A stretch of 22,856 nucleotides of DNA from Paucihalobacter sp036825875 (GTDB lineage Bacteria; Bacteroidota; Bacteroidia; Flavobacteriales; Flavobacteriaceae): positions 1 to 22,856 of the forward strand of contig NZ_DAISXK010000044.1 in NCBI RefSeq assembly GCF_036825875.1, read 5' to 3'. Numbering within the stretch: the first letter of the stretch is position 1; each line of letters opens with the position of its first letter. The notes beneath the pieces were generated by a model, which saw nothing but the letters and a program-made list of their open reading frames with translations, ran no database searches and was not told the origin of the DNA. A program made the translations under genes and the position numbers. Shown here piece by piece: positions 22,013 to 22,856 of the stretch.

Positions 22013-22856
22013 TTCTTCCATAATTGAGGCTGCCTTTAGTGATTTTGGTCTATAATTTCCAGGGTGACCACATTTATTTCTAGTATCCAAACAATCTTCC
22101 AAAGAGTCTTTTTCTCCCTTATCAATTATCGCTAGTTCTTGGGCTGATTGCAAAAGTAATGCGTCATTTATATATGCGAAGTCTTCAATCTTTTTTATTT
22201 CTTTTGCATTAGGATTGAATTTTTTAAGAGCATTATTTAGAGTTACTTTGCCGTGACCAAATGCTTTCTTACGTAAATTCAGTACCGCAGCATTCCAAGC
22301 GAATATTATGCCTGCTCGCAATGAACCCGCATTCATACAAACCAGAGCTTCTTTTAAATAATCAGCTTCATCTTTATCAGGTATCCCTAATATTGCCTGT
22401 TCAAAATATTCAACATTAATAGGGTGTTCAACTTCCGTTCTTAAAATAATCTTGTCAAGTGGGCTAAATGGCTTTTTACTAATGTCTCTATTTACTATTA
22501 AAGTGAAAAATTCCAATGAATGACTGGAATTCATTTTCAAATTCGCAAGTGTGAATTGTAAAGGATAACCTAGTTGTTGCAAATGAATAATATATGAGTA
22601 CTTTAATGTTTTAAAAGTTACTTTTTTAGTAATCCCACTTTTAATCACTTGATTTACCAGAATTTTTCTGACTGTCGTGTCCCCGTATTGTTTGCCAGTA
22701 TGACCACTTTCAAAAACATATTTATTAGGCTTGTTCACCTTGATATGTTGAGTAAGCATTGATTTTACATATTTTGCTAAGACTGCTTCTCTCCTTATTC
22801 GCTGGATATTTCGGTTCGATTTGTGCCACTGATTTCGGTCGGTTAGTGCCAGTCGT
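21989..22856 (-). CDS. Degenerate tyrosine-recombinase C-terminus joined to a HEPN-like domain (partial, 5' end off window)
   Basis: The frame is open from the right edge; the first ATG is at 22759 (256 aa; residue numbers are from there). Residues 10-107 align with a XerC-like recombinase C-terminus (NKYVFESGHTGKQY, VTFKTLKYSYIIHLQQLG, SLEFFTLIVNRDISKKPF), including the natural SPLD-type tail. All catalytic positions are changed: H-x-x-R reads Lys50/Lys53, the GH pair Lys75-Met76 and the Tyr Phe85. From about 110 a helical domain follows (WNAAVLNLRKKAF, DALLLQSAQELAIIDKGEKD) ending RNKCGHPGNY, where Arg227 and His232 form an Rx4H HEPN motif. It could be an RNase-like toxin or abortive-infection protein with a dead DNA-binding part. 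The sequence beyond 22790 changes in composition, so the true start may be lost. Confidence 0.65.
   Translation of the reverse strand, partial: RLALTDRNQWHKSNRNIQRIRREAVLAKYVKSMLTQHIKVNKPNKYVFESGHTGKQYGDTTVRKILVNQVIKSGITKKVTFKTLKYSYIIHLQQLGYPLQFTLANLKMNSSHSLEFFTLIVNRDISKKPFSPLDKIILRTEVEHPINVEYFEQAILGIPDKDEADYLKEALVCMNAGSLRAGIIFAWNAAVLNLRKKAFGHGKVTLNNALKKFNPNAKEIKKIEDFAYINDALLLQSAQELAIIDKGEKDSLEDCLDTRNKCGHPGNYRPKSLKAASIMEELITIVFK
22809..22856. repeat. Imperfect ~24-bp tandem repeat at the right edge (possible mobile-element end)
   Basis: Two units, 22809-22832 and 22833-22856, share TTTCGGT, then a variable CG-containing middle, then GTGCCA. The GC content of 22790-22856 is clearly above the surrounding DNA. 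Repeats of this sort occur at the ends of some insertion sequences, for example IS21-family termini with several transposase sites, but this assignment is from memory and the array may go on beyond the window. Confidence 0.45.

Noticed and set aside
22832..22850. Integron attC site
   Set aside because: GTTAGTG departs from the GTTRRRY core and no matching RYYYAAC partner with the right spacing is present.
1..22856. CRISPR array
   Set aside because: No regularly spaced repeats with unique spacers; the only tandem repeat is the two-unit element at the right edge.

Overview
The window looks like chromosomal DNA of a marine-type Bacteroidetes, most likely a Flavobacteriaceae member. The DNA is AT-rich, genes lack clear Shine-Dalgarno sites, several promoters show the Bacteroidetes TAnnTTTG -7 element (best cases TTG-N19-TAAATTTG before the HU gene and TTTG-N19-TATATTTG before tRNA-Met), and families typical of the phylum occur (DUF4290, a START-like 130-aa protein, Flavobacteria-type integrase).

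Region 1 (1-9879) is a plus-strand photorepair and photoreception cluster. It carries four different photolyase/cryptochrome paralogues: cry-DASH, a PhrB/CryB-type protein with none of the cysteines needed for the FeS cluster, a divergent photolyase that has lost two of the three electron-transfer tryptophans and the flavin-proximal Asn, and a conventional class I CPD photolyase. Around them lie small genes often seen in light-induced clusters: the end of an SDR/DUF2867 protein, a DUF2256 zinc-ribbon protein, a TIGR03643 protein, folE (first step of pterin/folate synthesis, hence possibly antenna supply), an SDR without catalytic Tyr, a glutathione peroxidase, TspO and an SRPBCC protein. A terminator at 6335-6376 and promoter-like DNA near 4584-4626 suggest at least three transcription units. 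The shared theme is repair of UV damage plus defence against photo-oxidation; no light-responsive regulator is visible in the window.

Region 2 (9885-15237, minus strand) holds a 906-aa exported protein (barrel-like N-terminus, cysteine-rich helical C-terminus) of unknown function, then murA (with Asp in place of the fosfomycin-target Cys), DUF4290 and DUF493 genes.

Region 3 (15326-21367) is housekeeping: an AAA_28-type NTPase, recQ and fmt in a row; an HU gene with strong promoter and terminator; yqgE; and on the minus strand a class IV aminotransferase and a START-like protein; then tRNA-Met(CAT), whose T-loop is atypical.

Region 4 (21422-22856) is mobile-element debris next to the tRNA: the N-terminal piece of a tyrosine integrase, cut off where a convergent ORF ends. 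That ORF joins a tyrosine-recombinase C-terminus with all its catalytic positions changed to a HEPN-like domain with an Rx4H motif. The right edge holds an imperfect ~24-bp tandem repeat of different base composition, possibly the end of an insertion element. The most unusual items are the two cofactor-residue-depleted photolyase paralogues and the dead-recombinase/HEPN fusion.
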